Positions 1-8,922 of a stretch of DNA of 64,000 nucleotides are shown piece by piece (position 1 is the first letter of the stretch; every line of letters starts with the position of its first letter). The notes below the pieces were generated by a model. It was not told the DNA's origin. It ran no database searches and saw only the letters and a list, made by a program, of their open reading frames with translations. This stretch comes from Arenicellales bacterium (lineage in GTDB: Bacteria; Pseudomonadota; Gammaproteobacteria; Arenicellales; JAJDZL01). A program made the translations under genes and the position numbers. Location: positions 486,149 through 550,148 of the forward strand of contig OX638343.1 in assembly GCA_951813075.1 (NCBI GenBank), in the 5' to 3' direction.

Positions 1-729
1 CCCAATCATATTGACGGCAAACTTGGTTACTACGCTATGGCGATCGAAACAGCCATTACGTCGGGAACTTGGGAAGCTGCGAAATCTGCTGCCGCTTGTG
101 CAATTTCCGCGCAAAACGCTGTAGACACTGATCAGTCAGCTTTTGCGCTTTGCCGTCCGCCCGGTCATCACGCAGCAAAAGATCTTTTTGGCGGCTATTG
201 TTTTTTGAACAATGCTGCGATTGCAGTTGAAGGCTTCGTTCGGAGCGGTGCAGGACGTGTTGCGCTGCTGGATGTGGATTTTCATCACGGAAATGGCAGT
301 CAGGATATTTTCTATGATCGGGACGATGTGTTGTTCTGCTCCTTGCACGGTCAACCCGAAGATGCGTTTCCACACTTTTTGGGTTATTCGGATGAAAACG
401 GTTCTGGCAATGGCGAAGGGTATAACTGGAATTACCCGATGCCACCAAATACTGAGTTTTCCGTGTGGTTTGACGCGATGCAGGATGCATGTCGCAAAAT
501 AAGCGATTATTCACCAGATGCACTGGTGGTTTCATTGGGTGTTGACACGTTCAAGGACGACCCAATCAGTTTCTTCAAGTTGGAGAGTGACGATTTCACT
601 CGATATGGGGAAGCGATCGGTCGGCTTGATCTGCCCACTGTGTTCATCATGGAAGGTGGATACGCCGTATCTGAAATAGGCTTGAATACAGTCAATGTTC
701 TCGACGGGTTTTTGTCAGCTGGCAGCTAG
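1..729 (+). CDS. Histone deacetylase/acetylpolyamine amidohydrolase family protein (5' partial)
   Basis: C-terminal 242 residues of a zinc-dependent deacetylase of the arginase/deacetylase fold; the reading frame is open at the left window edge, so the N-terminal third is missing. The run CRPPGHHA, the metal-site segment LLDVDFHHGNG and the late segment VSLGVDTFKDDP followed by EGGY are hallmark motifs of the family (active-site His pair, Asp/His zinc ligands, Gly-Gly-Tyr near the catalytic Tyr). Bacterial members remove acetyl groups from polyamines or acetyl-lysine; which substrate applies here cannot be read from the fragment. A 2OG-Fe(II) oxygenase gene follows on the same strand after about 60 bases, so the two may be cotranscribed. 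Family assignment is secure, the substrate is open. Confidence 0.85.
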   Translation, partial: PNHIDGKLGYYAMAIETAITSGTWEAAKSAAACAISAQNAVDTDQSAFALCRPPGHHAAKDLFGGYCFLNNAAIAVEGFVRSGAGRVALLDVDFHHGNGSQDIFYDRDDVLFCSLHGQPEDAFPHFLGYSDENGSGNGEGYNWNYPMPPNTEFSVWFDAMQDACRKISDYSPDALVVSLGVDTFKDDPISFFKLESDDFTRYGEAIGRLDLPTVFIMEGGYAVSEIGLNTVNVLDGFLSAGS

Positions 730-794
730 TTTAATCAGATTCAGGACAGTCCGATTCAACACGCGTAATCCGGCGTGGTGATCAGTTGACCATA

Positions 795-1634
795 ATGGAA
801 ATTGCGGCAATGGAACGATATCTTGATCTGACGCGCTATCCAATACACAAACCCGATTGTAGTTGTGCACGATCACTCGTTGCGAGTTGTCAGCATGACT
901 ACAACACTTTGGGAATGTTCAATCTGCCTGGATTTGTATTGACTGAAGCTGTGAGGGAATGTATCGCGGGGATCCAGCCTTTGCTTGATGCAGCCTCCTT
1001 TGTCCATTGTCGTGATCACAACATTTATTTTAATGATGGGTTCAGCGAATTGGATTCCGATCATCCTGCGCTTTCAATACTGCACACTGAAAACCGAAAG
1101 ATTTGTGCCGATCAGTTCACTGAAAATTTGATTACCAGGATTTATGAGTGGCGACCTTTAATTGATTTCATCGCGACAGTTCTGGAAAAACCGCAATTGC
1201 ACACCATGGATGATCCGCTTGCTCGAATCAATGTCATGGAGTATTCGGCAGGGCAGGTGTTGAATTGGCATTTTGACAGAGCAGAATTCACCACAACGTG
1301 ATTGTTACAGAATGCGACGTTCGGCGGGGAGTTTCAATATCGTGCTGATTTGAGAAGCGATGAAGATCCAAACTACGATGGAGTCGGTCTGATGCTGACA
1401 GGACAGGATGATCAAGTAAAAACCGTGCCACTGAGACCTGGGACATTGAATGTATTTCAAGGTCGAAATTCGGCGCACAGAATTACGCCTGTTTCAGGTG
1501 TCAAATCTCGGATCATCGCTGTATTTTCCTACTACGAAACGCCCGGTGCTGCCTTCAGCAACAAAGAAAGAATGTATTTCTACGGAAGAATCGGAAAGCA
1601 AGTTGGTCATGTCAATGAGAGACTGTCCGTTTAA
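795..1634 (+). pseudogene. 2OG-Fe(II) oxygenase interrupted by one in-frame TGA
   Basis: About 280 codons in a single frame, broken only by TGA at 1299-1301. Before the stop lies the iron-binding HFD triad element in LNWHFDRAEFTTT. After it the frame continues with LLQNATFGGEFQYR and then HRITPVSG plus a downstream Arg, the distal His and the 2-oxoglutarate-binding Arg of the Fe(II)/2OG dioxygenase fold. The protein therefore reads as one enzyme split at a core beta strand where a Leu would fit (TTA or TTG is one base from TGA). ATG at 795 is chosen; an upstream TTG at 786 and an ATG at 810 are alternatives. It is a recent nonsense mutation or a sequencing error: nothing else looks decayed. 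If translated as is, the product lacks the distal half of the active site. Confidence 0.75.
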
Positions 1635-1694
1635 ATGCGAATCTATCAGATCGCAAATGTCAAAAACCGGACAACAGTGATTGCAACTTTTGAA

Positions 1695-1700
1695 TATAAT
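1695..1700 (+). promoter_or_regulatory. Possible -10 element upstream of rpsP
   Basis: A perfect TATAAT hexamer lies 38 bases before the rpsP start and after the preceding oxygenase gene. No convincing -35 hexamer sits at the right distance, so this is only a candidate promoter for the ribosome maturation operon. Confidence 0.3.
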
Positions 1701-1737
1701 TCGGCTTTTGACGAAAACTTTTGGAGACATTCAACAT

Positions 1738-1989
1738 ATGGTCGTTATTCGACTGGCGCGCGGTGGAGCGAAAAAAAGACCCTTCTATTCGATAGTCGTA
1801 GCTGACCGACGGCGCTCACCGACAGGAAAATTCATTGAACGTATCGGTTTTTTCAATCCGATCGCGAGTGCCGATGAAGAGAGTTTGAAGGTTGATCTGG
1901 AAAGAGTCGACTATTGGTTGGCAAACGGAGCACAATTGTCAGACCGTGTTCGCCAGTTGGTTAAATCAGTAAGGGCCTTAGACAATTGA
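1738..1989 (+). CDS. rpsP: 30S ribosomal protein S16
   Basis: Small-subunit ribosomal protein S16, 83 residues, the usual family length. The N-terminus [20 protein letters not shown] and the segment [19 protein letters not shown] are diagnostic. The frame is open further upstream, but ATG at 1738 is the start: it is preceded at good distance by GGAG (1723-1726) and matches the conserved S16 N-terminus. First gene of the rpsP-rimM-trmD-rplS operon; rimM starts 4 bases after its stop. The ffh gene that often precedes rpsP in gammaproteobacteria is not here; an oxygenase gene lies upstream instead. Confidence 0.97.
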   Translation: MVVIRLARGGAKKRPFYSIVVADRRRSPTGKFIERIGFFNPIASADEESLKVDLERVDYWLANGAQLSDRVRQLVKSVRALDN

Positions 1990-1993
1990 CTTT

Positions 1994-2506
1994 GTGGCGA
2001 GCGGGAAAGACAGAAATATAGTTGTAGCCCGCATCACAGATGCATTCGGAGTCAGAGGCCAGGTCAAGATACGCACATTCACCGAAGAATCCCAGACTCT
2101 TTTAGAATTCAAGAACTGGATTGTATCCGGTGCCAAACTCGGTGAACGTTCATTTGAAGTAGTCGCAGCAAAATTTCAAAACAATCGCATAATTGCGACG
2201 TTTCAAGGGCTGACAACGCGAGAGGACGCGCTGGAACTTAAGGGTTGCGAAATTCTGATTCCTCTGTCCGCACTACCTCGACTTGCACCGGGAAACTATT
2301 ACTGGAACGAGCTTATTGGATTGACTGTAGCTAATGCTGATGGTACAGACTTGGGGACAGTCAAGGAAATCATCGAAACTGGTGCGAATGATGTTTTGGT
2401 GGTACATGGAGAAAAGACCCACTTGATACCCTATTTGGACAGTGTGATAGTGGAGGTCGATCTGAAACAGGGGACAATGCGTGTAGATTGGTTTGAAGAT
2501 TTCTAG
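1994..2506 (+). CDS. rimM: Ribosome maturation factor RimM
   Basis: 170 residues, GTG start 4 bases after the rpsP stop. N-terminal RimM beta-barrel (about residues 9-90, with DAFGVRGQVKIRTFTE) and C-terminal PRC-barrel (about 95-170, with YYWNELIGLTV and the conserved VHGEKTHLIPYLDSVI). RimM binds S19 in the 30S head and helps 16S rRNA processing and assembly. Position between rpsP and trmD is the classical order and supports translational coupling. No irregularity seen. Confidence 0.96.
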   Translation: MASGKDRNIVVARITDAFGVRGQVKIRTFTEESQTLLEFKNWIVSGAKLGERSFEVVAAKFQNNRIIATFQGLTTREDALELKGCEILIPLSALPRLAPGNYYWNELIGLTVANADGTDLGTVKEIIETGANDVLVVHGEKTHLIPYLDSVIVEVDLKQGTMRVDWFEDF

Positions 2507-2524
2507 TTAGCAGGAGATCAACTA

Positions 2525-3274
2525 ATGCGGATTTCGGTAGTCACAATATTCCCGCAGATGTTTCATGCCGTCACTGACTATGGTGTTGTTGGACGCGCTG
2601 TCGAAAACAATTTGGTTAGTATTGAACCAGTTGATCTTCGGTCATTTGGACAAGGACAGTACAAACGCCTTGACGACAGGCCATTCGGTGGCGGGCCGGG
2701 GATGGTGATGCTGGCCGAACCGATTGTAGAATGTATCGGTCGACTGAGGCAGAAGACGAAAGACGATGCACCTGTCATTTACCTAAGTCCACAGGGCAAG
2801 AGAGTGGATCATCAGGATATCTCCAAATTCTCCAAGATGTCGGAAATGATTTTGTTGTGTGGACGATATGAAGGGATTGATCAGCGTGCTTTGGATATAA
2901 TTGGCGCTGAGGAGCTATCCATCGGTGACTACGTAATATCTGGTGGGGAGCTTGCGGCAATGGTGTTGATTGATGCCGTTGTTCGGCAAATTCCGGGAGT
3001 GTTGGGCAATGAACAATCTAGTTCGCAGGATTCGTTCACTGACGGATTGCTGGATTGTATACACTATACCCGACCGAAATTGGTGGCCGGGCATGAAATT
3101 CCGGCTGTTTTGCTATCTGGCGACCACGAAGCCATACGGTATTGGCGATTGAAACAATCAATCGGACGGACTTGGCTGTTGCGGCCCGATTTACTGGAAC
3201 AGAAATACCTGAACAAGGAACAGCAACAAGCATTGACAGATTTTCAGGAAGAATTTGAAAAGGAGCAGGCATGA
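2525..3274 (+). CDS. trmD: tRNA (guanine-N1)-methyltransferase TrmD
   Basis: 249 residues. TrmD methylates G37 at N1 in tRNAs reading CUN, CCN and CGG, using S-adenosylmethionine, and so prevents +1 frameshifting. The trefoil-knot SPOUT domain is visible: [11 protein letters not shown] near residue 58, [12 protein letters not shown] near 110 and [16 protein letters not shown] near 132 form the SAM-binding knot; DSFTDGLLD precedes the C-terminal helical domain. ATG at 2525 has a GGAG motif upstream. The stop overlaps the start region of rplS, so the two are translationally coupled. Confidence 0.97.
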   Translation: MRISVVTIFPQMFHAVTDYGVVGRAVENNLVSIEPVDLRSFGQGQYKRLDDRPFGGGPGMVMLAEPIVECIGRLRQKTKDDAPVIYLSPQGKRVDHQDISKFSKMSEMILLCGRYEGIDQRALDIIGAEELSIGDYVISGGELAAMVLIDAVVRQIPGVLGNEQSSSQDSFTDGLLDCIHYTRPKLVAGHEIPAVLLSGDHEAIRYWRLKQSIGRTWLLRPDLLEQKYLNKEQQQALTDFQEEFEKEQA

Positions 3275-3621
3275 TGGCGAACGTAATCGAATCAATTGAA
3301 GCAGAACAGTTGCGGGATGATATTCCGGAATTTTCTCCTGGTGATTCCGTTCGGGTGATGATTCTCGTTCGCGAAGGTAGTCGGGAACGTCAACAGGCAT
3401 TTGAAGGTGTTGTGATCGCCAAGAGAAATCGCGGGCTCAATTCTTCATTTACTGTCCGGAAAATCTCCTACGGAGAAGGGGTGGAGCGTGTATTTCAGAC
3501 ACACAGCCCTTTGATTCACAGCATTGAAGTAAAACGCCGGGGCGCAGTACGAAGGGCCAAATTGTACTATTTGAGAGAGCGTACCGGAAAATCCGCAAGG
3601 ATTAAAGAAAAAATCAAATAA
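3274..3621 (+). CDS. rplS: 50S ribosomal protein L19
   Basis: Ribosomal protein L19 of the 30S-50S interface, about 115 residues, normal length. The segment [20 protein letters not shown], then [20 protein letters not shown] and [14 protein letters not shown] are characteristic. Two adjacent ATGs (3271 and 3274) are possible; AGGAG at 3261-3265 is better spaced for 3274, which also gives the usual MANVI-type N-terminus. The start overlaps the trmD stop. Last gene of the operon: a hairpin follows directly. Confidence 0.96.
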   Translation: MANVIESIEAEQLRDDIPEFSPGDSVRVMILVREGSRERQQAFEGVVIAKRNRGLNSSFTVRKISYGEGVERVFQTHSPLIHSIEVKRRGAVRRAKLYYLRERTGKSARIKEKIK

Positions 3622-3632
3622 ACAATTTGTTA

Positions 3633-3651
3633 TCGCTTTATATTAAAGCGA
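3633..3651 (+). terminator. Hairpin after rplS
   Basis: Perfect 8-bp inverted repeat (TCGCTTTA / TAAAGCGA) around a 3-base loop, 11 bases after the rplS stop. The stem is AT-rich and the following T run is poor, so termination may be weak, but position and symmetry fit an operon-end hairpin. Confidence 0.5.
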
Positions 3652-3747
3652 ATTCTATTACTGGGTTATTCGCTCCTGAATCATTGGAATAGGGCAGTTA
3701 TCAATCTTAATTTGCTCCAGTTTAAGAATCGACTTCAAACGCGAGAA

Positions 3748-5691
3748 ATGATTTGGGCGTTTCGTAGTTTTTCGCATATTCGCTTAAGCGCCGTTCAACT
3801 GATCAGGTCTTTTCTATTTGTCGTCGCTGTCTGTCTCATGACATTGCCGGTCAACGCACAGACAACGATCGAGGAAGATACCGGTAATCCGTTTAGTGAG
3901 CAGGCTGACATCTCAGCTGAACCAGCCAATCCTACACCCGAAGATATGGCTGAAGGAGCAGTTGATGACAGCTCATCAACATCAGAATCGATCGTTAAAT
4001 TTCCGGATCAGAATTCTCTCGACGAAATAAGAATGCTGATAGATCAGGGGATGCTCCAACTGGCTTACTCATCATTGCAACGAGCACGCCCGAACTACGA
4101 ATTTACTGGTGACTGGGTCGAGTGGGAAAGCGCATTTTTCAATGTTGCCCGAATGTTGAATGACTGGAACGGCATTCTGACGCGTTCCAAACAAATATCA
4201 GAAAACATTCCCTATGAGTTCTATACCGAGTTGCAGATGCATGCGATCTATGCAGGCCTGAATATTGGGCAGATTGACGTCGCAAAGGATAGATTGCGGC
4301 ACCTTATCTGGGAACTGCCGTATGATCAAGGCAAAATGATTCAATGGCGGGAGCTGATGGTGCAGTGCTATCTTGCAGAAGGAGCGCTAGATGAGGCACG
4401 TGTAGCGATGTCGGTTTATTTTCGCGATTATCGGCCAAGTGCCCCTGAGTGGGAACATCGGTATGCTCGGACGCTCTTCGTTACAGGTCACCACCAGGAA
4501 GCTCTCAGTCGGGTTGTTGCGCTTCAGACAATGGAAAGCAAACTTCTGGTTCTGTATTCCGACTACTTGTCTGGAAACCGTGCACCTTTGGAGGTTATTC
4601 AGGCTGGCTTGGAACTGGTGTCCGAATTTGCCAGTCGACCGGAACTTGAATTGGAATTATGGGCGTTGGTCGGGTCAGCGGCTCGGGATGTGAATGATTT
4701 GGAGTTGCAGGTAACGGCGATAGAAAACGGCCTATCAGTGGATTACGATACAGAAAAGAATTCTTCTCGGGTCTGGATTGTTGAACCTACCACCGAGCAA
4801 CAGTTGCTGGACACGTATGCAGAACTGGCGGTATCGGTTGGATATGATTTCAACCTTGTTATCGGAGATGACCTGCGCTGGTACGGTTTAGGACAGGAAT
4901 TCGATATAACGGCGCCGGTTATCGCAAGGTCGATCTTCGCCTTCCTTGCCATGCAGACTTCAAACCTTGAAATCTACAAGGCAAGCGTGTTTGACATGGC
5001 CGAGAATTTGAATTCCAGTGGTTTGGACCGTTTAATGGATTCCTTGTACGTGCGACTCAAGCACTTTGATATTACCGCAGTCTCATCTCCCATTCAGACA
5101 AAACTTGCCAATCGAGCAATTCGGAGAAAAGACTTCGCGACCGCACTAGCTATCATGGTGGCCATGGATGAACCTGAAGATCCCGCTGAGTTGGTCATTC
5201 ATACTTTACGCAGAGCGCGAACTGCAGTTGCAGTAAAAGAGTATGAAGTCGCTTATCAACTGCTTGTTCGATTGATCGAAGATTTGCATCCCGAAGTCGA
5301 ACAGACGACGGTGGATCGTATCATGCATGTTATTTTTGATCTGCAAAACAGTGAGATTCATGAATATGCAATTGCACTTTTCCGAAGTCTCTACGATAAA
5401 ACGGCAATGATTCAAACGAAACGTGAAATTCTTCGCTGGGTATCGGAATCTTTGTCTGCTCAGATCAAGAATGTGGAAGCTTCCGAAATGTTATTGCGCT
5501 CAGCTCGTTTGGGAGGGAAATGGGATGACAACTGGGGTAGGTCCGCTCGGCTGGAAGCGGCAGACCAACTGGTTGTATCCGAATTTTATGACGATGCCAG
5601 GATACTTTATGAGGAACTGAAGGAAGATTCTCTGGACCCAAGGAGCAAAGCTTTGATTTCCAATCGATTAAGGAATCTGCCAGATTCGTAA
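3748..5691 (+). CDS. Exported repeat-type protein of unknown function
   Basis: About 647 residues from ATG 3748 (an upstream TTG at 3712 would add 12). The N-terminus has positive residues, a hydrophobic core SFLFVVAVCLMTLP and an AxA-like cleavage site VNAQ, so it is a signal peptide and the protein should reach the periplasm. A Ser/Thr/Asp/Glu-rich linker of about 55 residues follows. The remainder is helical with repeated patterns typical of tetratricopeptide-like units (for example LRRARTAVAVKEYEVAYQLL and LNDWNGILTRSKQ), but no repeat is canonical enough to name. xerD starts 12 bases downstream on the same strand, which suggests cotranscription. I do not recognise a named family; a scaffold or assembly role is only a guess from architecture. 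Confidence 0.75.
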   Translation: MIWAFRSFSHIRLSAVQLIRSFLFVVAVCLMTLPVNAQTTIEEDTGNPFSEQADISAEPANPTPEDMAEGAVDDSSSTSESIVKFPDQNSLDEIRMLIDQGMLQLAYSSLQRARPNYEFTGDWVEWESAFFNVARMLNDWNGILTRSKQISENIPYEFYTELQMHAIYAGLNIGQIDVAKDRLRHLIWELPYDQGKMIQWRELMVQCYLAEGALDEARVAMSVYFRDYRPSAPEWEHRYARTLFVTGHHQEALSRVVALQTMESKLLVLYSDYLSGNRAPLEVIQAGLELVSEFASRPELELELWALVGSAARDVNDLELQVTAIENGLSVDYDTEKNSSRVWIVEPTTEQQLLDTYAELAVSVGYDFNLVIGDDLRWYGLGQEFDITAPVIARSIFAFLAMQTSNLEIYKASVFDMAENLNSSGLDRLMDSLYVRLKHFDITAVSSPIQTKLANRAIRRKDFATALAIMVAMDEPEDPAELVIHTLRRARTAVAVKEYEVAYQLLVRLIEDLHPEVEQTTVDRIMHVIFDLQNSEIHEYAIALFRSLYDKTAMIQTKREILRWVSESLSAQIKNVEASEMLLRSARLGGKWDDNWGRSARLEAADQLVVSEFYDDARILYEELKEDSLDPRSKALISNRLRNLPDS

Positions 5692-5703
5692 CATCAACCA
5701 AAT

Positions 5704-6618
5704 ATGCCAGACTCAGATACGACAGATATATTGCCAGACGATACTCGATTGATAGATCAGTTCACCGATACGCTCTGGTCGGAATCCGGATTGGCAGAGG
5801 CGACACTCGAAGCTTATATGCTGGATTTGAGAGCGTTCGGGAAGTGGCAGAGTGGCAATCGAAAATCCTTGTTGGATGCATCCCGAAGCGATGTCATGGG
5901 GTATCTTGCCAGTCGCACAGGTTATAGCGCTCGTTCTATATCCCGGCAGTTGAGTGCATTGCGGCGTTTTTACCGATTCTGTCTGATGGAACAACTTTTA
6001 CAATCGTCGCCGACTGATAATGTCAGTTCCCCATTTCTCGGAAAACCCTTGCCCAAATCGCTGACTGAGGATGAGGTGGAGTCGCTTTTGAATGCTCCAG
6101 ATACCACCACATCTCTGGGTGTGCGGGATAGATCCATGTTGGAAACGCTTTACGGTGCCGGATTGCGAACGTCGGAACTGATCAATCTTTCGGTTAACTC
6201 GGTGAGCCTACAAAACGGTTGGGTCCGCCTTACCGGTAAAGGTGCGAAAGAACGACTGGTTCCTCTTGGTGAATATGCTGTAGACTGGCTTGAAACATAT
6301 CTTAGCAGTCATCGTAAGAATCTGCTGAAACACAAGGTCAGTGATGATTTGTTCGTCACAGTGCGCGGCAGAAAAATGACGCGTCAGGCATTTTGGCTAA
6401 ATGTCCGGAAATATTCAACAACAGCTGGGATCGAAACCCAATTGACACCGCACTCGTTGCGTCATTCGTTCGCCACACATTTATTGAACAACGGAACAGA
6501 TCTTCGAACGATTCAGCAACTGTTGGGGCACAGTGATCTGTCAACCACCCAGATCTATACCCATATCTCGAAGCAGCGTCTGGTGAATCTGCTCCAACAA
6601 CATCATCCCAGGGGTTAG
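5704..6618 (+). CDS. xerD: Site-specific tyrosine recombinase XerD
   Basis: 304 residues. XerD acts with XerC at dif to resolve chromosome dimers, activated by FtsK (also in this window, at 50 kb). N-terminal SAM-like core-binding domain (about 15-105) and C-terminal catalytic domain (about 118-300). The catalytic set is complete: R155 in GAGLRTSEL, K179 in TGKGAKERL, H250 and R253 in PHSLRHSFATHLL, H276 in LLGHSDLS and nucleophile Y285 in QIYTH. Length and start fit XerD better than a phage integrase. XerC is the alternative, but the N-terminal features and overall sequence favour XerD. Its last bases overlap the convergent cnoX gene by 4. Confidence 0.9.
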   Translation: MPDSDTTDILPDDTRLIDQFTDTLWSESGLAEATLEAYMLDLRAFGKWQSGNRKSLLDASRSDVMGYLASRTGYSARSISRQLSALRRFYRFCLMEQLLQSSPTDNVSSPFLGKPLPKSLTEDEVESLLNAPDTTTSLGVRDRSMLETLYGAGLRTSELINLSVNSVSLQNGWVRLTGKGAKERLVPLGEYAVDWLETYLSSHRKNLLKHKVSDDLFVTVRGRKMTRQAFWLNVRKYSTTAGIETQLTPHSLRHSFATHLLNNGTDLRTIQQLLGHSDLSTTQIYTHISKQRLVNLLQQHHPRG

Positions 6619-7487
6619 TTCAGCGTGCGAGCCAAGATACGCCGATATTTCGGTACCAGATCATCGTTCGGACCCAGCATGTCAAAAGCTTTTACCAGAG
6701 TTTCTCGACCGGCATCGTTGTTATATGAGCGATTTTGCCTGACGATTTCCAATAATGATTCCAGAGCGGTTTCAATATGACCCTGTACCAGGTTGATTAC
6801 CGCAAGTTGGAATTGGGCGTCCCAATCCTGAGGATCTTGCGTGATCCTATCATGCAATTCAGCTTCGGGCGCTGCATTCTCGACAATTTCAACAAAATCA
6901 AGTTTCGCGACGATTTGTTTGTACTTGGGCTTGTCGGTCGCATCCTGAACCTTCGAAAGGAAATCTCGGGCACTTTGAATATCGTGCTGTTGCAGATAGA
7001 TTTCTGCAAGACGCAGATTCGATTCGTCGGAGTCTTCTGATTTGAGCATGTCAATAGCTTGGGACTGTTTGCCATGATTCAGCAATTCATCAATTTGATC
7101 CGGATCTTCATCGTTGTCTGCCGTCACGTGTTTCGAAAGAAACTGCTTGATAGCGTCTTTGGGCAGGGCTCCCATGAATCCATCAACTACATCGCCATTT
7201 TTCACCAGATATACTGTGGGTACGCTGCGTATGCCGAATTGTCCCGCAAGCGCTTGATTCTCATCAATGTTGATTTTTACAAAGTGTAGATTGTCGCCAT
7301 ACTCGGCGGAGACTTCCTCAAGTGTTGGCGTGAGGGATTTGCACGGTTCGCACCATGGCGCCCAAAAATCTACCAGAACCGGCACGCTGTTCGATTTGTC
7401 AATGACTTCGAGCATAAAGTTATCGGCAGTAACATCAACGGTGACTGGACCGTGAACAGAGTTCTCATTGTCCTGCGATTGAAACAT
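6615..7487 (-). CDS. cnoX: Thioredoxin-fold/TPR co-chaperone (CnoX/YbbN family)
   Basis: 290 residues. N-terminal thioredoxin domain (about 15-120) with FWAPWCEPC (Cys46, Cys49), cis-Pro in RSVPTVYLV, followed by a C-terminal TPR-like helical region (about 130-290) with repeated short helices such as EIYLQQHDIQSARDFL. This architecture is that of CnoX/YbbN, a holdase that protects unfolding proteins from oxidation and passes them to GroEL/ES and DnaK. E. coli CnoX has lost the CxxC pair; this protein keeps an intact, slightly unusual WCEPC, so it may also be redox active. Convergent with xerD and overlapping it by 4 bases. A tRNA-Glu gene lies just upstream on the same strand. Confidence 0.88.
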   Translation of the reverse strand: MFQSQDNENSVHGPVTVDVTADNFMLEVIDKSNSVPVLVDFWAPWCEPCKSLTPTLEEVSAEYGDNLHFVKINIDENQALAGQFGIRSVPTVYLVKNGDVVDGFMGALPKDAIKQFLSKHVTADNDEDPDQIDELLNHGKQSQAIDMLKSEDSDESNLRLAEIYLQQHDIQSARDFLSKVQDATDKPKYKQIVAKLDFVEIVENAAPEAELHDRITQDPQDWDAQFQLAVINLVQGHIETALESLLEIVRQNRSYNNDAGRETLVKAFDMLGPNDDLVPKYRRILARTLN

Positions 7488-7519
7488 GGAATATCCTCAT
7501 GTCAATAGTAGCAATCCTG

Positions 7520-7594
7520 TGGCGCTCCCTAGGGGAATCGAACCCCTGTTCCCGGCTTGAGAGGCCGATGTCCTGACCGCTAGACGAAGGGAGC
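7520..7594 (-). tRNA. tRNA-Glu(CUC)
   Basis: Cloverleaf read on the minus strand: acceptor GCTCCCT pairs with AGGGAGC, discriminator G and an encoded CCA; D-arm GTCTAGCGGTCAGGAC; anticodon stem TCGGC/GCCGG with loop CTCTCAA, giving anticodon CTC; T-arm AGGGG-TTCGATT-CCCCT. The body closely resembles gammaproteobacterial tRNA-Glu. The anticodon is CUC, reading GAG, not the common UUC. It lies between cnoX and pcnB and is transcribed towards cnoX. Confidence 0.93.
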
Positions 7595-7656
7595 AAATAT
7601 GAATGGAAAATGGTATCACAAAATACATTGCTGATGTTTAACGCAGCCAACGAAGA

Positions 7657-8922
7657 ATGATCGAACCACGAATCATTCTGCAGAGTGATCATGGTATTGA
7701 CTTCGACCAGCTGAGCGATCAAGCAGTTGAGGTTGTTCACAGGTTGAACAGTGCCGGGTTCTCTGGCGAACTGGTTGGCGGGTGCGTCCGCGATCTGCTG
7801 TTGGGCAAGCAACCGAAAGATTTCGATGTGGCGACCAGTGCCACACCGGAGCAAGTTAAGAACTTGTTTGAGAGAGCTATCATCATCGGCCGCAGATTTC
7901 GCCTGGTCGAAGTGCGGATTGCTCGCGAGATCGTGCAGGTCGCCACCTACCGTACCGCTCCCGGTTACTCCGCACGTTACGGCAGACAACGTAATTTTTC
8001 ATCAAAAGGGAAGATTCTCAAAGACAACAATTTCGGAGATATCGAACAGGACGCATTTCGACGCGACCTAACGATCAACTCCCTGTTTTTGAACCCGTCC
8101 GATATGGCTATATTTGACTATTCGGGAGGCTTTGAGGATATCCAAGCTGGGATCATTCGAGTGATCGGAAATCCTACTGACCGGTATCAGGAAGATCCTG
8201 TGCGAATTCTCAGGACAATTCGATTCGCCGCGGCTTTCGATTTTGAAATCGATTTTAAGTCTGCTGAGCCCATTCCGTCGCTTTCCAGATTGTTGGTTGA
8301 CGTATCGAACTCTAGGTTGGCAGAGGAAATCAAAAAGTTATTTTTCAGCGGAAACGCAGTCTCTGTTTTTGGACTGTTGAACGAGTTCGGTGTTTTCACT
8401 GACCTTTTCCCGTGTTATTCGAGAGTTCATGGGTATAGCATGGATGAGACAACTTTACAGTGGCTTACCGGTCTGTTCCAAGAGATGGACGCTCGGATTC
8501 AGAACGCGGAACCGCTGAGTTTGTCTTATACATTGGCAGCCATTTTGTGGCTACCGTATAGTCGGGCACTACAGCGGGAAAGCACACGACGAAATGGTAA
8601 GAATTTTGATTCGACACGACTTGCTAACGATATTGTGAATCTACAGAATCGAAGCACCTATATTTCAAAAGTAAACAAGCAGCAAATTTTTGAAATTTGG
8701 CGACTGCAAAGAAAAATGCAACAGCTAAAGCTGGGCACTCGCAGCATTGTCGGAAATTCCAGATTCAGAGCAGCTGTCCGCCTGCTTGAGCATCGAACAA
8801 AATTCGATGAGGTGAGTCGGAAAGCAAGCTCGGGTTGGATAAAGATTCGTGACAATCAATCAGTCACCGGAAAAAGACACACTCGGCGCAGACGTCGACC
8901 CAGACCAACGGTCAGAACTTGA
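7657..8922 (+). CDS. pcnB: Poly(A) polymerase I
   Basis: 421 residues. PcnB adds 3' oligo(A) tails to RNA and marks them for exonucleolytic decay. The nucleotidyltransferase head shows GELVGGCVRDLLLG (about 38-50) and the metal-binding DFDVAT (about 55-60); RRDLTINSLF and YQEDPVRILRTIRFAA follow, the class II polymerase/CCA-enzyme signature. The C-terminal end is strongly basic (GKRHTRRRRRPRP), as in PcnB, which separates it from CCA-adding enzyme. The stop overlaps the folK start by one base, the usual pcnB-folK arrangement. Confidence 0.95.
   Translation: MIEPRIILQSDHGIDFDQLSDQAVEVVHRLNSAGFSGELVGGCVRDLLLGKQPKDFDVATSATPEQVKNLFERAIIIGRRFRLVEVRIAREIVQVATYRTAPGYSARYGRQRNFSSKGKILKDNNFGDIEQDAFRRDLTINSLFLNPSDMAIFDYSGGFEDIQAGIIRVIGNPTDRYQEDPVRILRTIRFAAAFDFEIDFKSAEPIPSLSRLLVDVSNSRLAEEIKKLFFSGNAVSVFGLLNEFGVFTDLFPCYSRVHGYSMDETTLQWLTGLFQEMDARIQNAEPLSLSYTLAAILWLPYSRALQRESTRRNGKNFDSTRLANDIVNLQNRSTYISKVNKQQIFEIWRLQRKMQQLKLGTRSIVGNSRFRAAVRLLEHRTKFDEVSRKASSGWIKIRDNQSVTGKRHTRRRRRPRPTVRT

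Noticed and set aside
1299..1301. TGA as a selenocysteine or reassigned codon in the oxygenase gene
   Set aside because: TGA ends many genes here (trmD, pheA, cnoX neighbours), so it is not reassigned, and no SECIS-like hairpin follows. The residue needed is Leu, not Sec.
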